From: a virus
IMG/VR virus record: IMGVR_UViG_3300008266_000128
Span: 1 to 41,661 of that record
Direction: 5' to 3' (one strand)
DNA length: 41,661 nucleotides
Part shown: positions 13,856 through 20,847 of the stretch, in pieces
Layout of the letters: every line of letters begins with the position of its first letter
Numbering within the stretch: position 1 is the first letter of the stretch
The notes under the pieces: model-generated
The model's input: only the letters and a program-made list of their open reading frames with translations
Told to the model about the DNA's origin: nothing
Database searches by the model: none
Translations under genes and position numbers: made by a program

Positions 13856-13883
13856 TGACCTGCGATCGTACAAAGCGTACGTT
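13855..13883 (+). promoter_or_regulatory. Early plus-strand promoter (PL-like)
   Basis: -35 TTGACC (13855-13860), 17 bases, -10 TACGTT (13878-13883). Operator O4 covers the spacer and -10, and O3 abuts the -35. It would drive the plus-strand recombination and integration operon. Confidence 0.65.
13867..13881. promoter_or_regulatory. Operator O4 (CGTAC-N5-GTACG)
   Basis: CGTACAAAGCGTACG has perfect arms. Centre-to-centre distance from O3 is 26 bp. It overlaps the -10 in the same way as O1 does. Confidence 0.65.
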
Positions 13884-14138
13884 GGGTTCATCAACGCAGC
13901 ACGAAGAAGCCAAGGCCGATCTGCTGCGGAGAGGTCCAACGAAAGGGGGACGCCATGTGAACCGCAGCGCGGGGCGCGCAGGGCCGGAAGAAAAGGCACC
14001 GGACCGAGCCGGATAGCTCTCGGATAGAAAATCTAGGTTTTAGATCCGCATACGTCCTGAGCATGACGCGAAACTGCTTCCACCAATTCAGATGCACCGG
14101 GGCCAGTTCCCCGGCAACCACAACCGAGGAGCAGGCAG
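13884..14138 (+). other. Leader of the plus early operon
   Basis: About 255 bases with no confident gene. A GTG frame at 13962 gives only 19 codons. A perfect hairpin, CCGGGG-CCAGTT-CCCCGG, lies at 14097-14114, directly before the first ribosome site. A 48-codon frame from 14063 lacks a ribosome site and overlaps the next gene. Confidence 0.45.
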
Positions 14139-14351
14139 ATGAGAAGCATTCACGGAATTGGGATTGGAGCAATCCTTTCATCGATGATGGCAGACGCCGC
14201 AATGGTTAACTCCATCAGGTCTGTTCCGATGGCCGACTTCAGCAAGCCGAAGACCCACCGCACCGGCAAGAAATACCCCTTCAGCAGCAAGCGACAGAAC
14301 GACCGTTTCGCCCGCCAGTTGGCTGCCGGCAAGGTCAAGTTCGCCCCCTAA
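14139..14351 (+). CDS. Small basic protein, first gene of the plus early operon
   Basis: 70 residues; GAGGAG lies 8 bases before the ATG. The N-terminal 30 residues are mildly hydrophobic, the rest strongly basic (KPKTHRTGKKYPFSSKRQNDRFARQLAAGK), consistent with RNA or DNA binding. By position it corresponds to lambda N, and it is flanked by RNA hairpins before and after; an antiterminator role is a guess. No family recognised. Confidence 0.55.
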   Translation: MRSIHGIGIGAILSSMMADAAMVNSIRSVPMADFSKPKTHRTGKKYPFSSKRQNDRFARQLAAGKVKFAP

Positions 14352-14404
14352 CCATTCCAAAGCAGGAAGCCCCGCCTCTCCTGCACAACGTGAGGAACAA
14401 GACA
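14347..14404 (+). repeat. 58-bp direct repeat with hairpin and ribosome site, copy 1
   Basis: Identical to 14880-14937. It spans the stop of one gene to the start of the next: TAACC, a hairpin GCAGGA...TCCTGC, then GTGAGGAACAAGACA with the GAGGA ribosome site for ATG 14404. Confidence 0.95.
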
Positions 14405-14613
14405 TGATGGAACACAACAAGGATATCAACGAAATCCTGCTGTGTAAGGTCCACGAACTTAATTGTTCTGCGGACGCAATTCGCAGCCTTGATATTTCGG
14501 AGGGCGACAAAGCTCTTGCTCTGCTCGGGCAGATTACGGACCTGTTTTACGCATCTCATGCGATAGCAAGCGCAAGTGCGGATGCAACGCAGGGTGCCGG
14601 TCATGAGCAATGA
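14404..14613 (+). CDS. Hypothetical small acidic protein
   Basis: 69 residues, MMEHNKDINEILLCKVHELN onward. GAGGA from the 58-bp repeat is 7 bases before the ATG. Helical, with a few Cys and a Ser/Ala-rich tail (ASASADATQGAGHEQ). Its end overlaps the next gene by 11 bases. Not recognised. Confidence 0.6.
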   Translation: MMEHNKDINEILLCKVHELNCSADAIRSLDISEGDKALALLGQITDLFYASHAIASASADATQGAGHEQ

Positions 14614-14884
14614 TAAGCACACGCCTTTGCCGTGGGTCGCGAATGGCCGCTACATCGGCACCCCGAACCACCTGAGCTACGTCGGGGAAGTGCGCGACGA
14701 GAACGGCAATTGGAGCGACACGGTCAAGTCTCGTGGAGACGCCGCTTTCATCGTCCGCGCCTGCAACAGCCATTACGAGCTGCTGGACTGCCTGAAAGAG
14801 GCCCGTAGGCACATCAATGGCGCAGATATTGACCTTGGCTACATCGATGAGGTCATCGCCAAAGCTACCCCCTCCCAAGCCTAA
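14603..14884 (+). CDS. Phage early protein of the 'PLPW...FIVRACN' type
   Basis: 93 residues. MSNDKHTPLPWVANG at the start and GDAAFIVRACNSHYELLDCL in the middle match a widespread small phage protein of unknown function, in which the product begins with TPLPW and ends with a helix after FIVRAxN. AGGG is 8 bases before ATG 14603; the earlier in-frame ATG at 14576 lies inside the previous gene. Confidence 0.7.
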   Translation: MSNDKHTPLPWVANGRYIGTPNHLSYVGEVRDENGNWSDTVKSRGDAAFIVRACNSHYELLDCLKEARRHINGADIDLGYIDEVIAKATPSQA

Positions 14885-14937
14885 CCATTCCAAAGCAGGA
14901 AGCCCCGCCTCTCCTGCACAACGTGAGGAACAAGACA
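14880..14937 (+). repeat. 58-bp direct repeat with hairpin and ribosome site, copy 2
   Basis: Perfect copy of 14347-14404, 533 bp away. It again links a stop codon to the start of the next gene (ATG 14938) and supplies its ribosome site. Identity is exact although the flanking genes are unrelated. Confidence 0.95.
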
Positions 14938-15123
14938 ATGGACCCCGAACGTAAGAAGACAATCAACGGCCACGAAGTCTGCGAGTTTTATTGGGCCGGG
15001 AAGATGGTCGTTTACATCAACCATCACCTGACACCCGAGACGTTTCCCGCCGCCTGCGAGCGTCTTGCCTCGCTGAAAGATGGCGAAGACCCGCTGAAGT
15101 TGCCCGAGGATCACGCCGCCTGA
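14938..15123 (+). CDS. Hypothetical small protein
   Basis: 61 residues, MDPERKKTINGHEVCEFYW onward. Ribosome site from the second 58-bp repeat. Predicted beta hairpin then helix. Family unknown. Confidence 0.6.
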   Translation: MDPERKKTINGHEVCEFYWAGKMVVYINHHLTPETFPAACERLASLKDGEDPLKLPEDHAA

Positions 15124-15143
15124 TCTCACCAAGGAGAAGTGCC

Positions 15144-15320
15144 ATGCACAGCGTTTACGTCCTCGTCCTGCTCAATAGCGACGGATCGATCAAGGAAATG
15201 ATCTCCGCGCATCCCAGCAAGTCGCTCGCTGACAGTGCCGAGCGGTACTACCGAACTTACACGCTCACCGGCTGGAACAAGCCCGATACCGACATCATCG
15301 AAACCACCTTTGAAGCGTGA
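15144..15320 (+). CDS. Hypothetical small protein
   Basis: 58 residues, MHSVYVLVLLNSDGSIKEM onward. AAGGAG lies 8 bases before the ATG. Ends in DIIETTFEA. Its leader, GGAGAAGTGCCATG, is repeated before the next gene, so these two initiation regions probably share an origin. Confidence 0.65.
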   Translation: MHSVYVLVLLNSDGSIKEMISAHPSKSLADSAERYYRTYTLTGWNKPDTDIIETTFEA

Positions 15321-15331
15321 GGAGAAGTGCC

Positions 15332-15655
15332 ATGCCAACTCCCAAGGAAATCGAAGTTCTCGAAAACCTTAGCCGGTCGCTGTCTCATCTCAAGGGCCAG
15401 TACTTGATCGCTGGTGGAGCCGAGAACAGGCGCGATCAGCTCACCGTCTTTATCAACGCCTCCATGAAGGCCATTGCTCAATTGGCTGATGAAGCTGGAG
15501 CCGATCCGCTTGTCGCCATCTACAGCCTCGACAGCGTGTTGCAGGATCTGGCCGACAGCTTTGTCGATGCCATTGACGCCGAGGAAGCGGGTCAGCCGGA
15601 TTACAGCCGGCCCTATTCCACGCTGTACGTGCAAGGAGGCTCGGTAGTCGGATGA
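15332..15655 (+). CDS. Hypothetical helical protein
   Basis: 107 residues, MPTPKEIEVLENLSRSLSH onward. Same ribosome-site cassette as the gene before. Mostly helical with a conserved-looking DSVLQDLADSFVDAIDAEEAG segment. Its stop overlaps the next start (ATGA). Not recognised. Confidence 0.6.
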   Translation: MPTPKEIEVLENLSRSLSHLKGQYLIAGGAENRRDQLTVFINASMKAIAQLADEAGADPLVAIYSLDSVLQDLADSFVDAIDAEEAGQPDYSRPYSTLYVQGGSVVG

Positions 15656-16023
15656 GCGAGTGTTTTCACACTGACAAAGAACACTTTTGGGATGCTGTGG
15701 CATGCAAGAGTTGCGGCGCGTTCATGACTGACAGCGGTTGGGGCATTGCTTCAAACCGCTGGTTTAAAGGCAGGGCTGAAGCTGAGTTCTATAAGGAAAA
15801 TGGGCGCTTACCTGAGGGGAGCGCCGATGACCTGGAGAACAGCATCGCCTCCCTTAAGGAGGAGAACGAGAGGCTTCGGAAGGCGCTGAAAGGCTGCAAA
15901 ACGCACATCGCTGGATTTCATCTGAGGGATTTGGACCAAGCTCCTGCGGTGCTGTCTGAGTTCAATAGCGAACTGCAGCGAATTCATCGGCTTGCGTGCG
16001 CCGCGCTGGAGGAAAAGCCATGA
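15652..16023 (+). CDS. Hypothetical protein with zinc-like CxxC start and coiled coil
   Basis: 123 residues. The N-terminus has CFHTDKEHFWDAVACKSCG, a Cys/His cluster that could bind zinc; FYKENGRLPEG follows, then a heptad helix (SIASLKEENERLRKALKGC). This order of short zinc-like head and coiled coil is common in phage early proteins of unknown function. Overlaps both neighbours. Confidence 0.6.
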   Translation: MSECFHTDKEHFWDAVACKSCGAFMTDSGWGIASNRWFKGRAEAEFYKENGRLPEGSADDLENSIASLKEENERLRKALKGCKTHIAGFHLRDLDQAPAVLSEFNSELQRIHRLACAALEEKP

Positions 16024-16181
16024 GCGAGCGAGATTTCATCCTCTACCGCAACGCCACCCTACAGCTCGCAATGGCAGGTATCGGAGCGCTCTTCCTGTGC
16101 TTCGTCTGTCTGGCCGCTTACGCAGAACCAGCGCTGAAGCAATACGCGCTCGAAACTCAGGAAAGTGACGCAAGATGGTAA
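16020..16181 (+). CDS. Small single-helix membrane protein
   Basis: 53 residues from ATG 16020 (overlap with the previous TGA). Hydrophobic helix at about 12-33 (LQLAMAGIGALFLCFVCLAA) and a charged tail. Function unknown. Confidence 0.6.
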   Translation: MSERDFILYRNATLQLAMAGIGALFLCFVCLAAYAEPALKQYALETQESDARW

Positions 16182-16492
16182 CGCACAGGGAAGCTGTCAA
16201 AGCCGCTGTGGATGCTGGTGAGATCGCAAATAACATGGTTGGCGCTGACGGCACGTCGAAAGACGAGGTCGATGCCTTCCTCTTCAAGGCAATGCTCGGT
16301 GCCTATCTCGACGCCCGAGGGCTGGTGATGGTGCCGCGAAAGCTGATGGAAGCGATTGCGGAAGGCTACCACGTTTCGTGCGCATCGGACACCTACATCT
16401 GCGTCGAAAACCCGGATTTCAAGCCCGATAATGGATCTGACGTGAACCTCGTTTTTGACCTTGGCGACGACCCGTTCGGAGACGCGCCATGA
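16175..16492 (+). CDS. Hypothetical protein
   Basis: 105 residues, MVTHREAVKAAVDAGEIA onward. Contains a middle helix with LMEAIAEGYHVSCASDTY and an acidic tail (DPFGDAP). No clear family. The start overlaps the previous gene by 7 bases; its stop overlaps the next start. Confidence 0.55.
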   Translation: MVTHREAVKAAVDAGEIANNMVGADGTSKDEVDAFLFKAMLGAYLDARGLVMVPRKLMEAIAEGYHVSCASDTYICVENPDFKPDNGSDVNLVFDLGDDPFGDAP

Positions 16493-16737
16493 CCTCCGGC
16501 TTTGAACGCAAGATGCTTCACGTCCGTTTGGATCAGGCATTGAACGAACGCCGTCACGCCCATTTCAAGCGCCGTTGTGGAGACGCAGCAGGCTTCAAGT
16601 GGGGCATGGAAGACGCCCGCTTTTACCTGCTCATGGCAAGACAATGGAAGCCGAAAGTTAGCCATCCGAACTTGGCAGCGCTTCCCCTCACCTATCCGAA
16701 GATTGAAGCCAACCAACGCTTGGAGGCAGCAGAATGA
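16489..16737 (+). CDS. Hypothetical basic helical protein
   Basis: 82 residues. Basic helix in the first half (RLDQALNERRHAHFKRRCGDAAGFKWG), and a LMARQWKPK segment. It is ATGA-coupled on both sides. Not recognised. Confidence 0.55.
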   Translation: MTSGFERKMLHVRLDQALNERRHAHFKRRCGDAAGFKWGMEDARFYLLMARQWKPKVSHPNLAALPLTYPKIEANQRLEAAE

Positions 16738-16946
16738 GCAACTGGCAACCAATAGAGACGGCTCCGACCGGCCAAAAAGTGCGGCTTGGAAAATGGTATT
16801 TTGCGTTCGACGGCAAGCCAATATGGATGACGTCCGCTGCAATTGCGTACGAAGCCACGTTCTTTGGCCTTTCAAAGCGGGCGACCTTTTACGGCGATGA
16901 ATACACTCACTGGATGCCCCTCCCAAGCCCACCGGAGGCCCCATGA
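16734..16946 (+). CDS. DUF551-family protein
   Basis: 70 residues. MSNWQPIETAPTGQKV at the start and THWMPLPSPPEAP at the end are the hallmarks of the DUF551 family (W-x-P-I-E-T-A-P ... T-H-W-M-P-L-P), common in phage and prophage early regions. Its role is unknown. Coupled by overlaps to both neighbours. Confidence 0.85.
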   Translation: MSNWQPIETAPTGQKVRLGKWYFAFDGKPIWMTSAAIAYEATFFGLSKRATFYGDEYTHWMPLPSPPEAP

Positions 16947-17158
16947 CCACCTTCTGCGTCGATTGCCGCCATGTCCACGAGGACAGCCGCAAGCGCTCTC
17001 CGACGCAATGGCTATGCAACAGACACAAGCGCCTTGAGGGAATGGGCTTCGTCCATCCGCAGTACTGGACCAACGAAGAGCCGTTCCTCAAGTGCCACCA
17101 AGTCAACGGCGGGGCCTGCCCGCTCTTCGAACCTAAGGAAGACGCAAATGCTGAATGA
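16943..17158 (+). CDS. Small zinc-binding-type protein
   Basis: 71 residues. Four Cys and several His (FCVDCRHVHED, WLCNRHKR, FLKCHQVNGGACPLF) in pairs indicate a zinc ribbon. The gene comes directly before the Rad52-like gene and overlaps it by 11 bases. It may act with recombination proteins, but this is inference from position. Confidence 0.65.
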   Translation: MTTFCVDCRHVHEDSRKRSPTQWLCNRHKRLEGMGFVHPQYWTNEEPFLKCHQVNGGACPLFEPKEDANAE

Positions 17159-17894
17159 CGCACAGAAGAAGCTTTTGAGCGACAAGCTCGACGCCTCGCA
17201 CGTCAAGCCACCATCCCAATTCGGGCCGAAGGGCGATTACCTTGAGGGGTGGCATGTAATATCCGAGGCTAACCGGATCTTCGGTTTCGACGGCTGGTCC
17301 TACGAAGTCATCAGCGCCACGGCTGTTGCTCAGGAAGCCCGCAAGATCGGCAAGGCGCAGAAAGACGGCTGGGGCGTCACCTACACGTCCAAGGTACGCG
17401 TAGAGGTTGCCGGCGTCTACCGTGAGGATTTCGGCGCTGGTCATGGCTATGACGTTGATCTGGGCCTCGCTCATGAGAGCGCCGTGAAGGAAGCGGTCAC
17501 AGATGCCCTTAAGCGGGCGCTCCGCACGTTCGGCAATCCGTTCGGCCTCGCACTTTACGACAAGAGCCGCGCCAACGTGGAAGCCACTCCAGAGCCAAAG
17601 CCAGCGGTTTACAATTCACTCGTTGCTGAACTGCGCAAGGCCGTTGTCGCTGCCGATGTTGGCCGCATGTGGCGCGATCAGGAATTCATCGATCTGCGCA
17701 AGTCCATGCCCGAGGAATGGCAGGCAAAGCTTCAGGATGAGGCCACGAAGATTGGCAACAACCTGAAGGCCAAGGAAGCAGCAAACGACACCGTCAAGGA
17801 CATTCAGGACGCCTTTCCAGGCTCCACCGTCAAGGACGAACGGATCACAGACATCTCAGGCCGTGAGCTTGAATATCAGGAGGCAGGCGAATGA
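17148..17894 (+). CDS. Rad52-type single-strand annealing protein
   Basis: 248 residues from ATG 17148. The N-terminal 160 residues show the Rad52/Sak pattern: YLEGWHVISEANRIFGFDGWS, KVRVEVAGVYREDFGAG, and HESAVKEAVTDALKRALRTFGN followed by FGLALYDK. The C-terminal tail is charged and may contact SSB. It would anneal complementary strands in phage recombination. Immediately followed by an overlapping ssb gene, the usual annealase-SSB pair. No partner exonuclease gene was recognised. Confidence 0.9.
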   Translation: MLNDAQKKLLSDKLDASHVKPPSQFGPKGDYLEGWHVISEANRIFGFDGWSYEVISATAVAQEARKIGKAQKDGWGVTYTSKVRVEVAGVYREDFGAGHGYDVDLGLAHESAVKEAVTDALKRALRTFGNPFGLALYDKSRANVEATPEPKPAVYNSLVAELRKAVVAADVGRMWRDQEFIDLRKSMPEEWQAKLQDEATKIGNNLKAKEAANDTVKDIQDAFPGSTVKDERITDISGRELEYQEAGE

Positions 17895-18274
17895 AGGCGA
17901 TTGTTATTTCAGGCGGCATTGGCAAGGACGCGGTTCTGCGCAGGACGCAGGACGGTGAAGCGATCCTTGGCTTCTCAGTGGCCGTTGATGATGGGTACGG
18001 CGACAAGAAGCGCACGATCTGGTTCGACTGCTCTGTATGGGGCAAGCGCGGCGAGAAGCTGGCCGACATGCTGACGAAGGGAACCAAGGTTTCCGTGTCT
18101 GGCGAACTCAGCACACGCGAGCATGAGGGCAAAACCTACCTCACGGTTAGAGCGGACGGGATCACAATCATGGGCGGCGGCGAGCGAAAAGAGCGCAGCG
18201 CGGACGCGGTCAAACAGCGCGTCACAGAACGCAACAGCTACCACGAAGATCTCTCGGACGATCTGCCATTTTGA
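17891..18274 (+). CDS. ssb: Single-stranded DNA-binding protein
   Basis: 127 residues: an OB fold (IVISGGIGKDAVLRRTQDG, IWFDCSVWGKRGEKLADMLTKG, VSVSGELSTREHEGKTYLTV) and the acidic interaction tip DDLPF at the C-terminus. Shorter than cellular SSB (about 170) because the linker is reduced. It works with the Rad52-like annealing protein. ATGA overlap with that gene. Confidence 0.93.
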   Translation: MKAIVISGGIGKDAVLRRTQDGEAILGFSVAVDDGYGDKKRTIWFDCSVWGKRGEKLADMLTKGTKVSVSGELSTREHEGKTYLTVRADGITIMGGGERKERSADAVKQRVTERNSYHEDLSDDLPF

Positions 18275-18282
18275 GGTGAACC

Positions 18283-18786
18283 ATGGCCAGCAAGCGCGAG
18301 AAGGCACCACACGTTGAAGTCATCCTAACCCCGAAAGGGCTGCGCGGATTGACGCTCTACGATGCCGAGCAACTGGCCATGTCAGCGCCGGGGAAGACGT
18401 TCCAGCTCGTGCCTATGTCGAAGCGGTCGAACAAGCAGCTCCGCACCTACTGGAAAGCGCTTGGGGTGGTCGTGAAGGCAACGGACAAGTGGGCATCGCC
18501 TGAGAACCTGAGCCGCGATCTGAAGGTCAAGCTTGGGTACTACACGCCAACCGTCAACGCCTTCACCGGCCAGATGGGCTTCGACACTGACAGCATCGCT
18601 CTCAACCAGATGTCGCCGGAAGAGTTCCGCACCTTCATGGACAGAGCAATGGCGGCAATCACCGAGGCCGTGGGCTTCGACCCAATGGCATTCCTAGACG
18701 AAGATCAACAAGCCGGGGCGGACCAAACGAGGGTTAGCCGGCAGGCGGATGTGGGGAGACCTGCATCCGCCAACAATAGAGGGTGA
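18283..18786 (+). CDS. Putative NinB-like recombination protein
   Basis: 167 residues. The core, SKRSNKQLRTYWKALGVVVKATDKWASPENLSRDLKVKLGYYTP, has the pattern 'R-S-x-x-Q-x-R-x-x-W/Y ... W' of phage recombination mediators such as NinB/Orf and similar rhizobial phage proteins. The C-terminal 30 residues are disordered. It lies next to SSB and the annealing protein. The assignment to NinB is suggested by order and pattern, not certain. Confidence 0.5.
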   Translation: MASKREKAPHVEVILTPKGLRGLTLYDAEQLAMSAPGKTFQLVPMSKRSNKQLRTYWKALGVVVKATDKWASPENLSRDLKVKLGYYTPTVNAFTGQMGFDTDSIALNQMSPEEFRTFMDRAMAAITEAVGFDPMAFLDEDQQAGADQTRVSRQADVGRPASANNRG

Positions 18787-18791
18787 TGAGC

Positions 18792-19013
18792 ATGAGCGAA
18801 GGAAGCAGCCGCCCACTTGATGAAGACATTGAACGCGTTTTGTGTGTTCGCGATGAATGCACCTACGTGATCAAGAACATGCTTCGCGGCAAGTATCCCG
18901 GCATTACGACACCTAAAGTTCGCCGCCGCCTTATCGCATTGGAAAGGGCCGGATTGGTCAAGAGAGTACCAAACCCATACAGCGCCGTTCACCAGCAGTG
19001 GAGCCTAGTATGA
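18792..19013 (+). CDS. Small winged-helix-like protein
   Basis: 73 residues from ATG 18792, which is 8 bases after AGAGGG; ATG 18786 is too close to it. The C-terminal half, TTPKVRRRLIALERAGLVKRVPNPYSAVHQQWSL, looks like helix, recognition helix and wing of a winged-helix fold. May be a DNA-binding regulator or adaptor. Confidence 0.6.
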   Translation: MSEGSSRPLDEDIERVLCVRDECTYVIKNMLRGKYPGITTPKVRRRLIALERAGLVKRVPNPYSAVHQQWSLV

Positions 19014-19195
19014 CCTTCTCCCAAGAGCAAATCGAAGCCCTCAAGGCAGAAGCCCGCCTTCACCCGCACATGCGTCTAGGATCATTCGTCCAGAAGCTTG
19101 AACGCAGAAAGCGCCGTGAGGAACGGGAAAAGGCCAAGGAAGCAGACAAGCCGCTGTGGTCGGCATTCCTGCACCTCATGGGGAAATCGTCATGA
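19010..19195 (+). CDS. Hypothetical basic helical protein
   Basis: 61 residues, MTFSQEQIEALKAEARLHP onward, with a long Arg/Lys/Glu helix (KLERRKRREEREKAKEADK). ATGA overlaps on both ends. Not recognised. Confidence 0.55.
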   Translation: MTFSQEQIEALKAEARLHPHMRLGSFVQKLERRKRREEREKAKEADKPLWSAFLHLMGKSS

Positions 19196-19344
19196 ACACA
19201 CGCATCATTGAAGAGCGCTCAGACCGCATCGTGATTGAGCGCACCGTGTTGCAAGCCCTGTCGGTCATCTTCGTGGACAAGCGTGTGACGCTTCCGAGAG
19301 TGACGATGCATGTCAAAGCATTGGAGGAGCGCAATGGCCTTTGA
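19192..19344 (+). CDS. Hypothetical 50-residue protein
   Basis: MNTRIIEERSDRIVIERTVL onward, from ATG 19192, overlapping the stop before. Predicted beta strands then helix. Ends 11 bases inside the HNH gene. Function unknown. Confidence 0.5.
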   Translation: MNTRIIEERSDRIVIERTVLQALSVIFVDKRVTLPRVTMHVKALEERNGL

Positions 19345-19729
19345 GATCCGCAAAATGCCGATGCAGTCGTTTCCAAAGCAGAAGCCGGCGAAGAGCAAGG
19401 ACTATCTGTCTTTCCTTCACAAGCTGCCGTGCGTGGTCACTGGAGCGTCAACGGTACAGGCCGCTCATGTGTCGTTCGCGGCACCTCGATACGGTCACTA
19501 CGGACGCGGCAAGGGAACGAAGGCACCGGATCGTTGGGCGTTGCCCCTGTCGCCCGATGAACACGCAAAACAGCACTCCATGAGCGAGGCGCGGTATTGG
19601 GGACACGTCGATATCAACCCGCATCTCTTGGCCCTGACGATCTGGGGGCTATTCACAGACATGGGCTATGATGCGGAACCCTTTGCCATCGCTGTTATCA
19701 ACCAATATCGCCAGGAGGCGGGACGATGA
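19334..19729 (+). CDS. HNH-like nuclease (DUF968/Ref-like)
   Basis: 131 residues from ATG 19334, with GGAGGAG 4-9 bases upstream. The pattern LPCVVTGASTVQAAHVSF, then DRWALPLSPDEHAKQHSMSE fits the treble-clef HNH fold in phage DUF968/Ref-like recombination proteins: the AAHVS His and the DEHAKQH His would hold the metal, although the Cys pairs of classic forms are partly replaced. Placed in the recombination block, it may act as a nuclease on recombination intermediates. Confidence 0.65.
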   Translation: MAFEIRKMPMQSFPKQKPAKSKDYLSFLHKLPCVVTGASTVQAAHVSFAAPRYGHYGRGKGTKAPDRWALPLSPDEHAKQHSMSEARYWGHVDINPHLLALTIWGLFTDMGYDAEPFAIAVINQYRQEAGR

Positions 19730-20847
19730 GTGCATGGAAATACGAAATCAAATACGGCCCGGAAGGTGAGACAGATTACGCTTGGATCTACAAGGGCGAT
19801 CTATTCGTTGCGACCATGCGCACTCATCATGCGGTTGAGATCGTTCGCGCCCTCTCAGCCTCACCGGCTGGCGTGGTGAAGCGGATCGAGCCGACATACA
19901 CGCAGGCCGAATATGATGAGGTCTATGAGCTTGGAAAGCGTGACGGGTACTCTGAGGCTGTCCAGCAGATCGACCAGTTAACCGGTGGCGACGGCGAATA
20001 CCGTTATTGCTCCGACCACGACCCGGAGCGCCACACCCCCGGCCCCGCTGAGATGATCCAGCGCATCGTTGACCGCTTCGAAACGCTGAACCTTATCGAC
20101 GATGCATCCAAGACTGGACGCGATCAGGAATGGGGCATGAGCGTCATCGAACCGGCTGGCCCGCAGTGCTGCATGTGCGGCAAGAAGGGGCTTTCGACTG
20201 TCGAAGGCGACGGCGGGACCGAATGCGAGCTTTCGGATGGCCGATGGGTTTGCAGCGTTGAATGCTGGGACCGGGCAGTCGAACCGGCTGGCGTGGGGGT
20301 GGAGACCCCACCACCCTCATCACATTTGGTGGGGCCTCCCAAGTGGCGCGTTTTCGAGGACGTAACTCATGGCTGGTGGGGCATCGAGGAAGACATCCAC
20401 GACGGCAACACAATCCTCTACCCGAAGAAGATGAACCGCGAGCCCTTGGACGAGGTAGTCCGCGCTCATAACGCTGCCCTTGCCGTCGGCAGCGGAGGAC
20501 GCCCGATGAAAAAGGTACGCGAGGCGGCTAACGCATACGTTGCTGAGAGCGGCTTTGAACACAGCGGAGGCGTTATAGAGACAGCCTTCGAGGCTGGCGC
20601 GTGTTGGGCGACAGAGTGTTTATCTGCGCCGTACGGGTATGTTTTCGGTGGGTGCACATTCCTGCCTAACGGTTCACCCCTGGTGACGGAATATGTCGCA
20701 GCTCACAGCCTACCAGTCTTTTTGCAGCCATCAGAAAACGTGATGGAAACGTTTAAAGAGGTCGTGGCCCAAAAAATCGGTGACGACAGCATACCATCGC
20801 CTCAACCGAGGGCGGCTGTGTCCCTCACCAAGGAGGGCGAACAATGA
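19726..20847 (+). CDS. Hypothetical multidomain early protein with a zinc site
   Basis: 373 residues, large for this operon. The first 100 residues have a small alpha/beta start (KYEIKYGPEGETDYAWIYKGD). The middle has a Cys cluster, QCCMCGKKGL then ECELSDGRWVCSVECWD, which suggests a zinc knuckle. Two VIEPAG/AVEPAG linkers bracket that zinc segment. The C-terminal part (PPKWRVFEDVTHGWWGIEEDI, MKKVREAANAYVAESG) looks like two further small modules found as separate genes in related phages, so this gene may be a fusion. No function assigned. Confidence 0.55.
   Translation: MSAWKYEIKYGPEGETDYAWIYKGDLFVATMRTHHAVEIVRALSASPAGVVKRIEPTYTQAEYDEVYELGKRDGYSEAVQQIDQLTGGDGEYRYCSDHDPERHTPGPAEMIQRIVDRFETLNLIDDASKTGRDQEWGMSVIEPAGPQCCMCGKKGLSTVEGDGGTECELSDGRWVCSVECWDRAVEPAGVGVETPPPSSHLVGPPKWRVFEDVTHGWWGIEEDIHDGNTILYPKKMNREPLDEVVRAHNAALAVGSGGRPMKKVREAANAYVAESGFEHSGGVIETAFEAGACWATECLSAPYGYVFGGCTFLPNGSPLVTEYVAAHSLPVFLQPSENVMETFKEVVAQKIGDDSIPSPQPRAAVSLTKEGEQ

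Noticed and set aside
13671-14027. Plus-strand frame of 118 codons after the repressor
   Set aside because: No ribosome site, unnatural composition, and it would run through the promoter and operators at 13841-13883.
14347-14937. CRISPR-like repeat array
   Set aside because: Only two repeats, separated by two genes, with no regular spacers.
16393-17163. Minus-strand frame of 256 codons
   Set aside because: Opposite a chain of tightly coupled plus-strand genes, including DUF551 and a zinc protein.
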